From contig NZ_JOCX01000031.1 of the NCBI RefSeq assembly GCF_000717915.1, forward strand, positions 1-64,000: DNA of 64,000 bases, in the 5' to 3' direction. Position numbers and translations under genes: made by a program. Of this stretch, positions 25,259-34,028 are shown one piece after another; the first letter of the stretch is position 1, and each line of letters begins with the position of its first letter. Source of the stretch: Streptomyces sp. NRRL S-244 (lineage in GTDB: Bacteria > Actinomycetota > Actinomycetes > Streptomycetales > Streptomycetaceae). The notes below the pieces were generated by a model that saw nothing but the letters and a program-made list of their open reading frames with translations, had not been told where the DNA came from and made no database searches.

Positions 25259-25777
25259 ATGAACCGCCGTCCCCTCGTCATCGCCGCCGCCACTGTTGGA
25301 GTCGTCGCCACCGCCGCCCTGGCGCTGCCCAACCTCCCGCCCAACCCGCTGACCGACTCCATCAACGACCGGGTCTTCGAGGAGAAGAGCAAGCACTTCG
25401 CAACCGCCGCCGACGCGCCCACCCGCGGCAACCCGGCCTTCACGCTGCCGTCCTGGGTGCCCAAGGACGCCACCGACATACGCATACGGGTGCGCACCAC
25501 CGGCGAGGCGAGGCTGATCCGCTTCACGCTCGGAGCGACCCCGCTGGACGGCCCGCAGTGCACGGCGGGCACGCCGAAGGACCTGGGCGGGCGGCGGCTG
25601 AACGCCAAGTGGTGGCCGCACGGCACCCGGGCCGAGGAGCGGCCCGAATGCCGGGACGTCCACCAGTACCAGGTGGCGGTGCGCGGCAAGCGCGTCTACG
25701 CCTGGACCGACGGCACCCCGTCGCCGGGCTCCCAGCCGCAGCACAACCCCCCGGCCACGGCCCACGCCCGCAGCTAG
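25259..25777 (+). CDS. Small exported or membrane-anchored protein of unknown function
   Basis: Predicted 172-residue protein with an N-terminal signal or anchor segment (MNRRPLVIAAATVGVVATAALALP). The extracytoplasmic part contains a beta-rich region, FTLPSWVPKDATDIRIRVRTTGEARLIRF, a Cys pair (CTAG and ECRD) and YQVAVRGKRVYAWTDG near the C-terminus. The ATG at 25259 is chosen over a GTG at 25235 because the signal sequence starts there. The family was not recognised. Codon usage is like the high-GC neighbours. It precedes the lower-GC islet. Confidence 0.7.
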   Translation: MNRRPLVIAAATVGVVATAALALPNLPPNPLTDSINDRVFEEKSKHFATAADAPTRGNPAFTLPSWVPKDATDIRIRVRTTGEARLIRFTLGATPLDGPQCTAGTPKDLGGRRLNAKWWPHGTRAEERPECRDVHQYQVAVRGKRVYAWTDGTPSPGSQPQHNPPATAHARS

Positions 25778-25871
25778 ACGCTAGACGGGGACGGGCCGTT
25801 CTCCATCAGGCCACCCTGGATTTGAGCCCCCGCTCGGGACGCCTCCGCGCTGATCGGGTGGTCTGGAGTCA

Positions 25872-26795
25872 TCAAGGCTGGGGATCAGGACCGGGCACCG
25901 GACCGGGGTCAGGACCGGCATCAGGGCTCGGGGCATGACTTGTGTCCGCAGAAGCGATCCCAAGTCGCGGCATTGCATAAATGAGCGTGAGGATCGTGGG
26001 CACAGGCATGATCAGTACGATAGCGACGGTTATAAACGCGACGACCCCAGGAATCGGATTCCAAAAACTGGTGGGCGTACTCGTAATAAATCCGATCGCC
26101 CCAGTTCCCACGATGGCATAAGAGACGGCACCGGTAAAGGCAATCGACAGGGCAAGACTGGAAGGCTCGTCAGAATTTGTCTCCGCTTGCGCACAATTTC
26201 GCTGCCGCTGCCAGACTGCACCTATCATCGCGGCGCCAACCAGCAGCACATAGACTGGCGAAATCCATGTCGCCCACCACGGCTTCGGCCGGCCGGAGAA
26301 GGCGACGTTCACATAGTCGTGAGCGACGGTTGACAGCAGGATTACGGTCATGACCGTAATCCCATAAACCGACCTCCGAAGGAGACGCTCCACGGTCCGC
26401 ATCGCCTGGATGTGCCCGAGCGCGGATTGCTCTGGTGTCACGTTCTCGACATAGGCGGCAAGCAGCCAAGATACGCCGCTGATCACGGCAACCGTACCTA
26501 CGACGAGCATTCCGCTGGCTATGAGAGATTCGGTCCACACTCTGCCACATGCACCTTCAGCGACATCCCCGGTAAGAATCGAAAATGAGTAACTATCAAG
26601 ACCGAGGACGACAAAGCCCGCAATGAAGAGTCGCAGCGTCGCTACCCGGAGTGTGCCGATTTTCCCCTCGGTGAGCACCATGACAATTCCAGCAAACACG
26701 AAACCTGCGAGCACTCCCGCAAGCTGCGAATTCGCCGATGCCGATTCGACCGGGCTCCACCCAGTCCCAATGCATGCACCTCCCGTTGGGCTCAT
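25872..26795 (-). CDS. Multi-pass membrane protein in a lower-GC islet
   Basis: Predicted 307-residue protein with about seven or eight hydrophobic segments (first at about 24-42 and 53-72, last at about 250-275). A hydrophilic mid-loop contains CAQAETNSDEPSS, and the C-terminal tail is Pro/Asp-rich (PDAGPDPGPVPGPDPQP). No transporter or enzyme motif was recognised. Base composition is clearly lower than around it: 31 of 60 bases are G or C in 26041-26100, and codons such as AAA, ATA and TTT are frequent. This suggests recent horizontal acquisition. The ATG at 26795 follows AGGGTG. Function unknown. Confidence 0.7.
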   Translation of the reverse strand: MSPTGGACIGTGWSPVESASANSQLAGVLAGFVFAGIVMVLTEGKIGTLRVATLRLFIAGFVVLGLDSYSFSILTGDVAEGACGRVWTESLIASGMLVVGTVAVISGVSWLLAAYVENVTPEQSALGHIQAMRTVERLLRRSVYGITVMTVILLSTVAHDYVNVAFSGRPKPWWATWISPVYVLLVGAAMIGAVWQRQRNCAQAETNSDEPSSLALSIAFTGAVSYAIVGTGAIGFITSTPTSFWNPIPGVVAFITVAIVLIMPVPTILTLIYAMPRLGIASADTSHAPSPDAGPDPGPVPGPDPQP

Positions 26796-27114
26796 GAAGC
26801 ACCCTGAGGTAAGTACGGGAGTTCGGGATCACTCGGTTGTGGTAACCCATTTCCAACATGGGCCGTCTCCAGGCCTCCCGTAGGCAGGTTCTTCCGCGCA
26901 GTCATGCCTATGAGATATCAACGATTGGCACTGCGGCATAGGGTGGCGGACTCTGGCGCTTCGGCAGAGACCAGTACGCCCGTACTGCACCGAGGTACCG
27001 CAGCCACAGCAACCGATCCTTGCCGACAGCGATGACTGATCTCGCCAGGGGTCTCCGGTGGATCATGGCCGGGCGCCCCCTGGACCGGGATCGGTGCTCG
27101 TCTACGCTCGTCCG
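26796..27114. other. Region upstream of the membrane protein and PPTase gene
   Basis: No supported gene in about 320 bases. It contains the inverted repeat CCCAT/ATGGG (26846-26862). A leftward 52-codon open frame (26908-27066; LLWLRYLGAVRAYWSLPKRQ) could be a remnant, but it has no recognisable family. GC rises from the islet level to normal across this stretch. Confidence 0.35.
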
Positions 27115-27813
27115 GTGAGTACGTACCTGAACCGACTCGGCGAGGACATCCCGCGGATCGGCGCGTCCCCGGCGGGGACGGCCGTGGCGGTGTGGTCCCT
27201 GGACACCACGCTCGACGTGGTCGGCGGCCACCGGATCGAAGACGCGCTGCCGGTCCTGGACGCGGGCGAACGGGAGCGGGCCGGGCGGCTGCTGCGGGCC
27301 GGGGACCGGCACCGGTACCTCGTCTCGCACGTGGGGCTGCGGGTGCTGCTCGGCGGCTACCTCGGGCTGGCTCCGCAGGACGTCGTCCTGGTCCGGGAGG
27401 ACTGCCCGTGCTGCGACGGCCCGCACGGGCGGCCGGCGGTGGCGGGAGGCGCGGTGCAGTTCTCGCTCTCGCACAGCGACGACCTGGCGTACCTCGCGTT
27501 CGCGGCGGTGCCGGTCGGCGTGGACGTGGAGGCGATCCCGAGCGCGGCGGCGGTGGAGGACGTGCTGAACACCCTGCACCCGGCGGAGACGGCGGAACTC
27601 TCCGCTCTGCCCGCGGAGGAACGGCCGGGGGTGCTGGCCCGCCTGTGGTCGCGCAAGGAGGCCTACTTCAAGGGCACGGGTACCGGCCTGGCCCTGGGCC
27701 TGGCCGAGCCCTACATCGGCTCGGGCCCCACCCCTTCCCAGGTCCCCGGCTGGCACCTCACGGACCTCCCGGCCCCCCCGGCGTACGCGGCGGCCCTGGC
27801 TCTGCGCACCTGA
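27115..27813 (+). CDS. 4'-phosphopantetheinyl transferase, Sfp type
   Basis: Predicted 232-residue enzyme that moves the phosphopantetheine arm of CoA to carrier-protein serines in polyketide, peptide or fatty-acid synthases. The family motifs are present: FSLSHSDDLAYLAFA, then GVDVEAI (Mg-binding Asp) and LWSRKEAYFKGTGTGL (Glu and Lys). CPCCDGPHGRP precedes them as in actinomycete members. The GTG at 27115 (VSTYLNRLG) is preferred, but an upstream in-frame ATG at 27058 is open. No carrier-protein cluster lies in the window, so it probably serves distant biosynthetic loci. Confidence 0.9.
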   Translation: MSTYLNRLGEDIPRIGASPAGTAVAVWSLDTTLDVVGGHRIEDALPVLDAGERERAGRLLRAGDRHRYLVSHVGLRVLLGGYLGLAPQDVVLVREDCPCCDGPHGRPAVAGGAVQFSLSHSDDLAYLAFAAVPVGVDVEAIPSAAAVEDVLNTLHPAETAELSALPAEERPGVLARLWSRKEAYFKGTGTGLALGLAEPYIGSGPTPSQVPGWHLTDLPAPPAYAAALALRT

Positions 27814-27893
27814 CGCACCACCCCCGGCGCCGCTCGCCACGCCGGGGCGAAAAACAAGGTCGCCGCTCGCCGCACGGCCCTATCGTGACCGCC

Positions 27894-28307
27894 ATGGACA
27901 TCCGCCCCGCCCGTACCGTCGCCGAACTCCAGGCCGCGGAGGGGCTCTTCGACGGCCCCGCCCGACTCGACTGGTCCGAGCGCTTCCTCACCGCGCCGGG
28001 ACACCTGATGCTCATCGCCTACGTGGACGACATCCCCGCCGGCATGGTCTCCGGGGTCGAGATGAGCCACCCCGACAAGGGCACGGAGATGTGCCTGTAC
28101 GAGCTCTCCGTCGACGAGGGCTACCGGCGGCGCGGCATCGGCCGCGCCCTGACCGAGGCCCTCGCCGACGAGGCCAAGGCGCGCGGCTGCTACGGCATGT
28201 GGGTGGGGGTCGACACCGACAACGAGGCCGCCCTGGCCACCTACGCCTCCGCCGGCTCCCGCGACGAGGGCGTCTTCACCATGCGCGGCTGGCCGCTCTC
28301 CGGCTGA
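27894..28307 (+). CDS. GNAT-family N-acetyltransferase
   Basis: Predicted 137-residue single-domain acetyltransferase. MCLYELSVDEGYRRRGIGRALTEALADEAKARG carries motif A (R-x-x-G-I-G) for acetyl-CoA. Then GMWVGVDTDNEAALATYASAG gives motif B. The overall layout is near that of AAC(3)-I-type aminoglycoside acetyltransferases. Resistance function cannot be claimed without a substrate, and no resistance context is nearby. The ATG at 27894 is preceded by 80 bases after the PPTase stop. Confidence 0.85.
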   Translation: MDIRPARTVAELQAAEGLFDGPARLDWSERFLTAPGHLMLIAYVDDIPAGMVSGVEMSHPDKGTEMCLYELSVDEGYRRRGIGRALTEALADEAKARGCYGMWVGVDTDNEAALATYASAGSRDEGVFTMRGWPLSG

Positions 28308-28412
28308 CGCCTGTCTTCCGGATCACGCCGGGGACCCGTTCGGCGGCGTGTCGTGGGGCCAGTCGGCGCACCCTCCGCGCGGGCGGGGCGCGGCTCGCCG
28401 AGCATCGGGCGC

Positions 28413-29618
28413 ATGACCGCATTCACCGCGCTGCTCCCGGCCGCCGCCGCCCTGCTGGCGGCGGCCACCGCCCTGCCGCCGCACGCCTCACCCGCATCCG
28501 CACCCGCACCCGCCGCCGACACCGCGACCGCGACCGCCCCGTACGTCGTCGTCCTCAAGGACACCTCCTCCCGCGCCCCGACCCGCGCCCTGGCCGCCGA
28601 GGCCGCGGGCTCCGGCGACCAGGTCGGGGCCGTCTACGACACCGTCCTCAGCGGCTTCGCCGTCCGGACCACCGCCGCCCGCGCCAAGGCCCTGGCCGCC
28701 GACCCCCGGGTGGCCTCGGTGGAGCCCGACGCCGAGTTCCGGATCAGCGACGCGCAGAGCCCGGCGCCCTGGCCCCTGGACCGGATCGACCAGCCCGGGC
28801 TCCCGCTCGACGGCTCGTACGCGTACGCCACCACCGCGCAGGGCGTCACCGCGTACGTCGTGGACACCGGGATCTACACGAGCCACCAGGAGTTCGGGGG
28901 CCGCGCCCGGGCCGGCTACAACGGGGTGTTCCTGGAGACCTCCAACGACTGCAACGGCCACGGCACGCACGTCGCCGGGACCCTGGGCGGGGCGACGTAC
29001 GGGGTGGCGAAGGGGGTCTCCCTCGTCGGCGTCAAGGTCGCCAACTGCAAGGGGTCCGCGTCCCTGACCTCCATCCTGGGCGGCCTGGAGTGGATGGTGA
29101 AGGACGCCGCCAAGGCCCCCGGCACCCCCGCCGTCGCCAACATGAGCATGGGCGGCACCCGCAGCTACTCCCTCGACGCGGCGGTGGCGCGGGCGGTCGC
29201 CGCCGGGATCACCTTCACCGTCGCCGCCGGCAACTCCGCCGACGACGCCTGCACCGGCTCCCCCGCCGCGGTCCCCTCGGCGCTCACGATCGGCGCGGCC
29301 GACGCCGCGGACCAGTGGGCCCCGTTCTCCAGTTACGGCAGCTGCGTGGACCTCGTCGCTCCGGGCGTGTCCGTCACCTCGGCCTGGAAGGGCTCGGCGA
29401 CCACCCTCGCCCGCGCCTCCGGCACGTCCATGGCGGCCCCGCACGTGGCGGGCGTGGCCGCGCTGATCCTGGCGGAGGGCATCGCGGCGGGCGGTACGGC
29501 GAAGACCCCCGCCGAGGTCTCGGCCACGCTGCTGGGGGACGCCGTACGGGACCGGCTCACCGGGGTCCCGGCCGGCACGGCCAACCTGCTCCTGAACCAC
29601 CCGCCGGCCGCGGGCTAG
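28413..29618 (+). CDS. Secreted subtilisin-like serine protease (S8A, proteinase K type) with propeptide
   Basis: Predicted 401-residue exported protease. A signal peptide (about 1-30) is followed by an inhibitor I9-type propeptide (about 42-112: APYVVVLKD, VASVEPDAEF). The S8 domain has Asp151 (VVDTGIY), His183 (NGHGTHVAG), oxyanion Asn274 (AAGNSADD) and Ser339 (GTSMAAPHVAG). All three catalytic residues are intact. It acts outside the cell on proteins. The ATG at 28413 (MTAFTALLPA) gives the signal sequence; the open frame upstream lacks one. A very strong hairpin follows the stop. Confidence 0.95.
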   Translation: MTAFTALLPAAAALLAAATALPPHASPASAPAPAADTATATAPYVVVLKDTSSRAPTRALAAEAAGSGDQVGAVYDTVLSGFAVRTTAARAKALAADPRVASVEPDAEFRISDAQSPAPWPLDRIDQPGLPLDGSYAYATTAQGVTAYVVDTGIYTSHQEFGGRARAGYNGVFLETSNDCNGHGTHVAGTLGGATYGVAKGVSLVGVKVANCKGSASLTSILGGLEWMVKDAAKAPGTPAVANMSMGGTRSYSLDAAVARAVAAGITFTVAAGNSADDACTGSPAAVPSALTIGAADAADQWAPFSSYGSCVDLVAPGVSVTSAWKGSATTLARASGTSMAAPHVAGVAALILAEGIAAGGTAKTPAEVSATLLGDAVRDRLTGVPAGTANLLLNHPPAAG

Positions 29619-29625
29619 GAAGCCG

Positions 29626-29673
29626 GCGGATCAGGGCCGGTCAAGCCTGCGGGCTTGACCGGCCCTGATCCGC
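29626..29673 (+). terminator. Very strong hairpin terminator after the subtilisin gene
   Basis: Perfect 22-bp stem, 29626-29647 with 29652-29673, four-base loop TGCG. It begins eight bases after the stop codon. No T tract, as usual here. Confidence 0.9.
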
Positions 29674-29950
29674 AAGATCCCGTACGCCCAAGGCACCGCC
29701 AAACTCAACGCCCAGCCCAACGCCCAGCTCAACGCCCGGTCGGTCTCCCGCCCGCACCCCACCCATCCCACCCGCCCCGCACCCCTGACGACCTGGCCTG
29801 ATGGGACATCAATTTCTGTGTGCTTCGGGCGAAAGCAAGTCATTGACTTCTCATCACCGCGACGCGTCAATGTCGGCCACCGCACCGGCTCGGCCTCCCC
29901 CACACAGCGGGTGGGGGGAGGGGTTCGTCTGACGAAGGAGTCGCGACCCA
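29674..29950. repeat. Leader region of the WxL-like gene with CAACGCCCAG repeats
   Basis: No gene. It contains about three copies of an 11-base unit (CAACGCCCAGC, 29706-29738). The promoter zone follows: TTGACT at 29843-29848 within ATTGACTTCTCATCACC. A GAAGGAG ribosome site at 29935-29941 precedes the GTG start. Confidence 0.45.
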
Positions 29951-31243
29951 GTGAGTACAACGTTCCGACGAAGAATTCTGGCCGGGGCGGGCGCCCTGTC
30001 CCTCGCGCTGACGGGCGGCGTGGTGGGCCTGACCGGCACCGCCCAGGCGGCGACCGTGACCACCCCCGTCTTCGAGAACTGCGACGCCCCGGCACCGCAG
30101 CCGGACGGTTCGGGCAACCAGAACTACACGATCACCGTGCCCGGCACGGCCAAGGCCGGAGACGTCGTACCGATCACGATCGACCCGGGTGCGAGCCCGC
30201 TGATCCCCGGCTTCTCCGTCACGACGGTGAACACCACCAAGATCACCCTCAAGGTGGGCACGACCACCCAGGTCGTCACCAGCCCGCCCGAGACCGTCAG
30301 CGTCGTCGCCGGCACCCCGCTCGACCCGAAGTCCTTCTCCGGAACCATCAAGATCCCGGACGGCACCGAGGGCACCACGGTCGACGTCAAGCTCGACCTG
30401 GCGGTCACCGACGCGGACCTCAGCGGCTCCGTCTTCACCACGACCTGCACCCCAGCGCCCCGCCCGAGCGCCACCCTCGGCTCGGTCGCCGTCGAGGCCC
30501 TGCCCAAGGACCCGGTGACCACCAGGCTGACGCCCAACAGCGGCAAGGCCGGCACGGCCGTCGTCGTGAACGGCGCCAACTTCCCGGCCGGCCCGGTCAC
30601 CTGCTCCGCCCTCCTCGCGGGCGCGGCGACCGGTGACACCGGCACCGGCACGGCGGACGCGAGCGGCGCCGCCACCTGCAACATCACGGTCACCAAGAAG
30701 GCCGACGCCGTCAAGATCGACCGCTCGGTCACCCCGTACAAGTCGTTCGTGTACCTGGAGGACCAGGCGGGCGTGAAGAACCCGGTCGACATCGAGGTCC
30801 TCCCCGGCCCGCTGGCGCTCGGCCCCAAGGACGGCCAGCCGGCCGTCGCCTTCCCCTCGGTCACCATCAACGGCAAGGCCCAGTCGGTGGTCGGCGTGTT
30901 CAACGCCGCGACCGTCCAGGACTTCCGCGGCGGCACCCTCGGCTGGGACGTGACGGCGACCCGTACGCCCTTCCTGAACCAGGCGACCGGCCACTCGATG
31001 GCGAAGGCGCAGATCGGCATCCAGCCGTCCTGCACCGTGACCAACCCGGACAGCCCGAGCACCTGCACCGCGGGCACGCCCGGCGCGATCTCCGAGACCC
31101 CCATGAAGGTGGCCTCGCAGGCGGCCGGCGGGGACGAGCTGACCGGCGGTGAGTTCGCCGTCGGCGGCGCCGGGATGATCCAGCTCCCGCCGTTCATGTT
31201 CGCCGACACCTACCAGACGGTCGTCACCTTCTCGATCGCCTGA
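29951..31243 (+). CDS. Secreted WxL-like surface protein
   Basis: Predicted 430-residue exported protein. The signal peptide is residues 1-35 (RRRILAGAGALSLALTGG, cleavage AQA). Two or three beta-sandwich repeats rich in Thr/Val/Gly follow, then an IPT/TIG-like stretch (TRLTPNSGKAGTAVVVNGANF). The C-terminal region (about 320-430) has GTLGWDVTATRTPF and ends in TYQTVVTFSIA, resembling the WxL cell-surface binding domain. The next gene is a DUF916 protein, the known partner family of WxL proteins in Firmicutes. The start is GTG with GAAGGAG nine bases upstream. The WxL assignment is by pattern and neighbour, not by exact Trp-x-Leu, since the motif here reads Trp-Asp-Val. Confidence 0.72.
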   Translation: MSTTFRRRILAGAGALSLALTGGVVGLTGTAQAATVTTPVFENCDAPAPQPDGSGNQNYTITVPGTAKAGDVVPITIDPGASPLIPGFSVTTVNTTKITLKVGTTTQVVTSPPETVSVVAGTPLDPKSFSGTIKIPDGTEGTTVDVKLDLAVTDADLSGSVFTTTCTPAPRPSATLGSVAVEALPKDPVTTRLTPNSGKAGTAVVVNGANFPAGPVTCSALLAGAATGDTGTGTADASGAATCNITVTKKADAVKIDRSVTPYKSFVYLEDQAGVKNPVDIEVLPGPLALGPKDGQPAVAFPSVTINGKAQSVVGVFNAATVQDFRGGTLGWDVTATRTPFLNQATGHSMAKAQIGIQPSCTVTNPDSPSTCTAGTPGAISETPMKVASQAAGGDELTGGEFAVGGAGMIQLPPFMFADTYQTVVTFSIA

Positions 31244-31264
31244 CCGGCAGGAACAGCGCACCCA

Positions 31265-31296
31265 GGGTGGTGCGGCGCCCCGGCGCCGCACCACCC
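31265..31296 (+). terminator. Intercistronic hairpin between the WxL-like and DUF916 genes
   Basis: Perfect 15-bp complementarity, 31265-31279 with 31282-31296, two bases between (in practice a 13-bp stem with six-base loop), followed by CTTC. It probably reduces read-through so that the surface protein is made in excess of its membrane partner. Confidence 0.75.
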
Positions 31297-31353
31297 CTTC
31301 GCCTTCCCGACACCCCCCGCCCCCGCCTCCCCGCGCCGACTGGAGAACCGCCC

Positions 31354-32394
31354 ATGCGCCCCCGCCCCCGCATCGCTCCGCACGGTCCGCTCCTCACCCT
31401 GTTGCTGCTGGTCGCGGGCCTGCTCCTGACGCCGGCCACGACGGCGACGGCCGCGGACAACGGCACCTGGGGGGTGTTCCCGACGCCCCCGGGCGGCGCC
31501 ACGATGACCGACCGCGCGTACTTCTTCCACCAGGGCGCGGCCGGGACCACGGTCAGCGACAGCGTGACCGTCCTGAACTCCTCCGACCGGGAGCTGACCT
31601 TCCAGATCTTCGCCACCGACGCCGTGAACACGCCGGCCGGCGGCGCCTTCGCGCTCCTTCCGGTGGATCAGAAGCCCAAGGACGTGGGCGCGTGGACAGC
31701 CCTGGCGCCCGAGGCGGCCACCACCGTGACCGTCCCGCCCAAGGGCCGCAAGGACATCCCGTTCACGGTGAAGGTCCCGCAGGACGCGACGCCCGGCGAC
31801 CACGTCGGCGGGATCGTCGCCCTCAACACCGCCGTGGAGGGCATCCGGCAGGAGGGCAAGGTCCAGGTCGGGGTGAAGCGGCAGGTCGGCTCACGGCTGT
31901 ACTTCCGGGTGCCGGGGCCGGTGACACCGGGACTGAGCGTGGAGGACGTGAAGGTCAGCCGGGCCGCGCCGCTGCTGCCGTGGGTCAAGAACGCCCGCGC
32001 CACGGTCTCGTACACGCTGGTCAACCGGGGCAACGTGGTCGTCGAGCCCAAGGTGGCGGTCTCCGCCGAGGGGCTGTTCGGCCGTACGGTGCTGGACCGG
32101 CCGGCTCGCGAGCTGAAGCTGGTGCTGCTGCCCGGCCAGCGGATCGAGCTGACCGAACCGTGGGCCGACGCACCGCAGTCGGACTGGGTGACCGTACGGA
32201 TCTCGGCCGGGGCGACGGCCTATCCGGACCTCGCCTCGGCCTCCGAGGCGCGGTTCATCGCCGTGCCGTGGCCCGCCCTCGGCGCACTGCTCGTACTGGC
32301 GGGCGCCGCCCTCACCTTCCTGGCCCTGCGGCGCCGGCGCCGCTCCCCCGCGGAACAGGCCGAGCCCGCACCGGACCTGGCCGCGACGCACTGA
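31354..32394 (+). CDS. DUF916-type WxL-interacting membrane protein
   Basis: Predicted 346-residue protein. The signal peptide is residues 1-33. The N-terminal domain (about 35-170) matches the peptidoglycan-binding domain of WxL-interacting proteins (GVFPTPPGGATMTDRAYF, SVTVLNSSDRELTFQIFATDA, GDHVGGIVALNT). A second beta domain (about 185-300) leads to one transmembrane helix (ALGALLVLAGAALTFLAL) and an Arg-rich cytoplasmic tail. Members anchor WxL proteins to wall or membrane. The ATG at 31354 follows TGGAGA. It shares the operon with the WxL-like gene, separated by 110 bp with a hairpin. Its stop is followed by a bidirectional terminator. Confidence 0.85.
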   Translation: MRPRPRIAPHGPLLTLLLLVAGLLLTPATTATAADNGTWGVFPTPPGGATMTDRAYFFHQGAAGTTVSDSVTVLNSSDRELTFQIFATDAVNTPAGGAFALLPVDQKPKDVGAWTALAPEAATTVTVPPKGRKDIPFTVKVPQDATPGDHVGGIVALNTAVEGIRQEGKVQVGVKRQVGSRLYFRVPGPVTPGLSVEDVKVSRAAPLLPWVKNARATVSYTLVNRGNVVVEPKVAVSAEGLFGRTVLDRPARELKLVLLPGQRIELTEPWADAPQSDWVTVRISAGATAYPDLASASEARFIAVPWPALGALLVLAGAALTFLALRRRRRSPAEQAEPAPDLAATH

Positions 32395-32427
32395 CGGGCA
32401 GGAGACGCGCTGACGGGCGAGAACGGA

Positions 32428-32462
32428 GCTCGCCCCCCCGCGTGAGGGTGCGGGGGGCGAGC
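32428..32462. terminator. Bidirectional hairpin between DUF916 gene and iolA
   Basis: GCTCGCCCCCC (32428-32438) pairs perfectly with GGGGGGCGAGC (32452-32462). It lies between two convergent genes. Confidence 0.82.
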
Positions 32463-32516
32463 CGGTCCTGCAAGTCCTACGTTCCTACGGCCGTACGGCC
32501 CTGCGGCCCTACGCGG

Positions 32517-34016
32517 TCAGTGGTTGCGGGGGAAGCCCAGGTCCACGCCCGCCGGGGCCTCGGACGGGTCCGGCCAGCGGGTCGTGACGACCTTGCCGCG
32601 GGTGTAGAAGTGGATGCCGTCGTTCCCGTAGATGTGGTGGTCACCGAAGAGCGAGTCCTTCCAGCCGCCGAAGGAGTGGTAGCCCACCGGCACCGGGATC
32701 GGCACGTTGACGCCGACCATGCCGGCCTCGATCTCCAGCTGGAACCGGCGGGCCGCGCCACCGTCCCGGGTGAAGATCGCGGTGCCGTTGCCGAACGGCG
32801 AGGCGTTGATGAGCGCCACGCCCTCCTCGTAGGTCTCGGCGCGCAGCACGCACAGCACCGGACCGAAGATCTCGTCGCGGTACGCGTCGGAGTCGGTCTT
32901 GACGTTGTCCAGCAGCGACAGGCCGATCCAGTGGCCCTGCTCGAACCCGTCGACCGTGTAACCCGTACCGTCCAGGACCACGTCCGCGCCCTGGTCGGCC
33001 GCGCCCTTCACGTACGAGGCGACCTTGTCGCGGTGGGCGGCCGTGATCAGCGGGCCCATCTCGGAGTCCGGGTCGTTGCCGGGGCCGATCTTGATCTTCT
33101 CGGCCCGCTCGCGGATCTTCTCCACCAGCTCGTCGCCGATCGATCCGACGGCCACGACCGCCGAGATCGCCATGCAGCGCTCGCCGGCCGAGCCGTACGC
33201 GGCCGAGACCGCCGCGTCGGCGGCCGCGTCCAGGTCGGCGTCCGGCAGCACCAGCATGTGGTTCTTGGCGCCGCCCAGCGCCTGGACCCGCTTGCCGTTC
33301 GCCGAGGCCGTGGTGTGGATGTGGCGGGCGATGGGCGTGGAGCCGACGAAGGAGACGGCCGCGATGCCCGGGTGGGAGAGCAGCGCGTCGACGGCGACCT
33401 TGTCACCGTGGACGACGTTGAGCACACCGGCCGGCAGACCGGCCTCGGAGGCCAGCTCGGCCAGCTTGTTGGCGGCCGACGGGTCCTTCTCGCTCGGCTT
33501 GAGGATGAAGGTGTTTCCGCAGGCCACGGCCAGCGGGAACATCCACATCGGCACCATGGCCGGGAAGTTGAACGGGGTGATGCCCGCGACCACGCCCAGC
33601 GGCTGGCGGATGGCGGCCACGTCCACCCGGTTCGAGACGGAGGTCGACAGCTCGCCCTTGAGCTGCGTGGTGATCCCGCAGGCCAGCTCGACGATCTCCA
33701 GGCCGCGCGCCACCTCGCCCAGCGCGTCCGAGTGGACCTTGCCGTGCTCGGCGGTGATCAGCTCGGCGATGGCGTCGCGGTTGGCGTCCAGCAGGGCGCG
33801 GTAGGCGAAGAGCACCTTGGTGCGGGCGGCCAGCGAGGACTGGCCCCAGCTCTGGTAGGCCTCCTGGGCGACCCGTACGGCCGCGTCGACCTCGTCGGCG
33901 GACGCGAGCGCGACCTGCGTGGTGACCTCGCCGGTGGCCGGGTCGGTGACCGGGCCGTAGTTGCCCGACGCGCCCTCGACGGTCTTGCCACCGATCCAGT
34001 GGTTGACGGTCTTCAT
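32517..34016 (-). CDS. iolA: Methylmalonate-semialdehyde dehydrogenase (CoA-acylating)
   Basis: Predicted 499-residue NAD-dependent aldehyde dehydrogenase. It converts malonate semialdehyde or methylmalonate semialdehyde to acetyl-CoA or propionyl-CoA, the last step of myo-inositol and valine catabolism. Family features are present: GITPFNFPAMVPMWMFPLA, LKPSEKDPSA, the GGAKNHMLVLPDAD segment, and the catalytic Cys in GSAGERCMAIS. The length is normal. The ATG at 34016 follows GAAGGAG overlapping the iolD end. It is the last gene of the leftward iolC-iolB-iolD-iolA operon. Confidence 0.96.
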   Translation of the reverse strand: MKTVNHWIGGKTVEGASGNYGPVTDPATGEVTTQVALASADEVDAAVRVAQEAYQSWGQSSLAARTKVLFAYRALLDANRDAIAELITAEHGKVHSDALGEVARGLEIVELACGITTQLKGELSTSVSNRVDVAAIRQPLGVVAGITPFNFPAMVPMWMFPLAVACGNTFILKPSEKDPSAANKLAELASEAGLPAGVLNVVHGDKVAVDALLSHPGIAAVSFVGSTPIARHIHTTASANGKRVQALGGAKNHMLVLPDADLDAAADAAVSAAYGSAGERCMAISAVVAVGSIGDELVEKIRERAEKIKIGPGNDPDSEMGPLITAAHRDKVASYVKGAADQGADVVLDGTGYTVDGFEQGHWIGLSLLDNVKTDSDAYRDEIFGPVLCVLRAETYEEGVALINASPFGNGTAIFTRDGGAARRFQLEIEAGMVGVNVPIPVPVGYHSFGGWKDSLFGDHHIYGNDGIHFYTRGKVVTTRWPDPSEAPAGVDLGFPRNH

Positions 34017-34028
34017 TGCCTTGCTCCT

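Noticed and set aside
26908..27066. 52-codon leftward frame as a gene
   Set aside because: No family recognised, no ribosome site supported, and it lies in the GC transition zone; may be a remnant only.
24208..27114. Genomic island integrated at the tRNA-Arg gene
   Set aside because: No integrase, no repeat of the tRNA 3' end was found nearby, and the genes between the tRNA and the low-GC islet have normal composition.
27894..28307. GNAT gene as an aminoglycoside resistance gene
   Set aside because: Only fold-level resemblance; no substrate evidence or resistance context.
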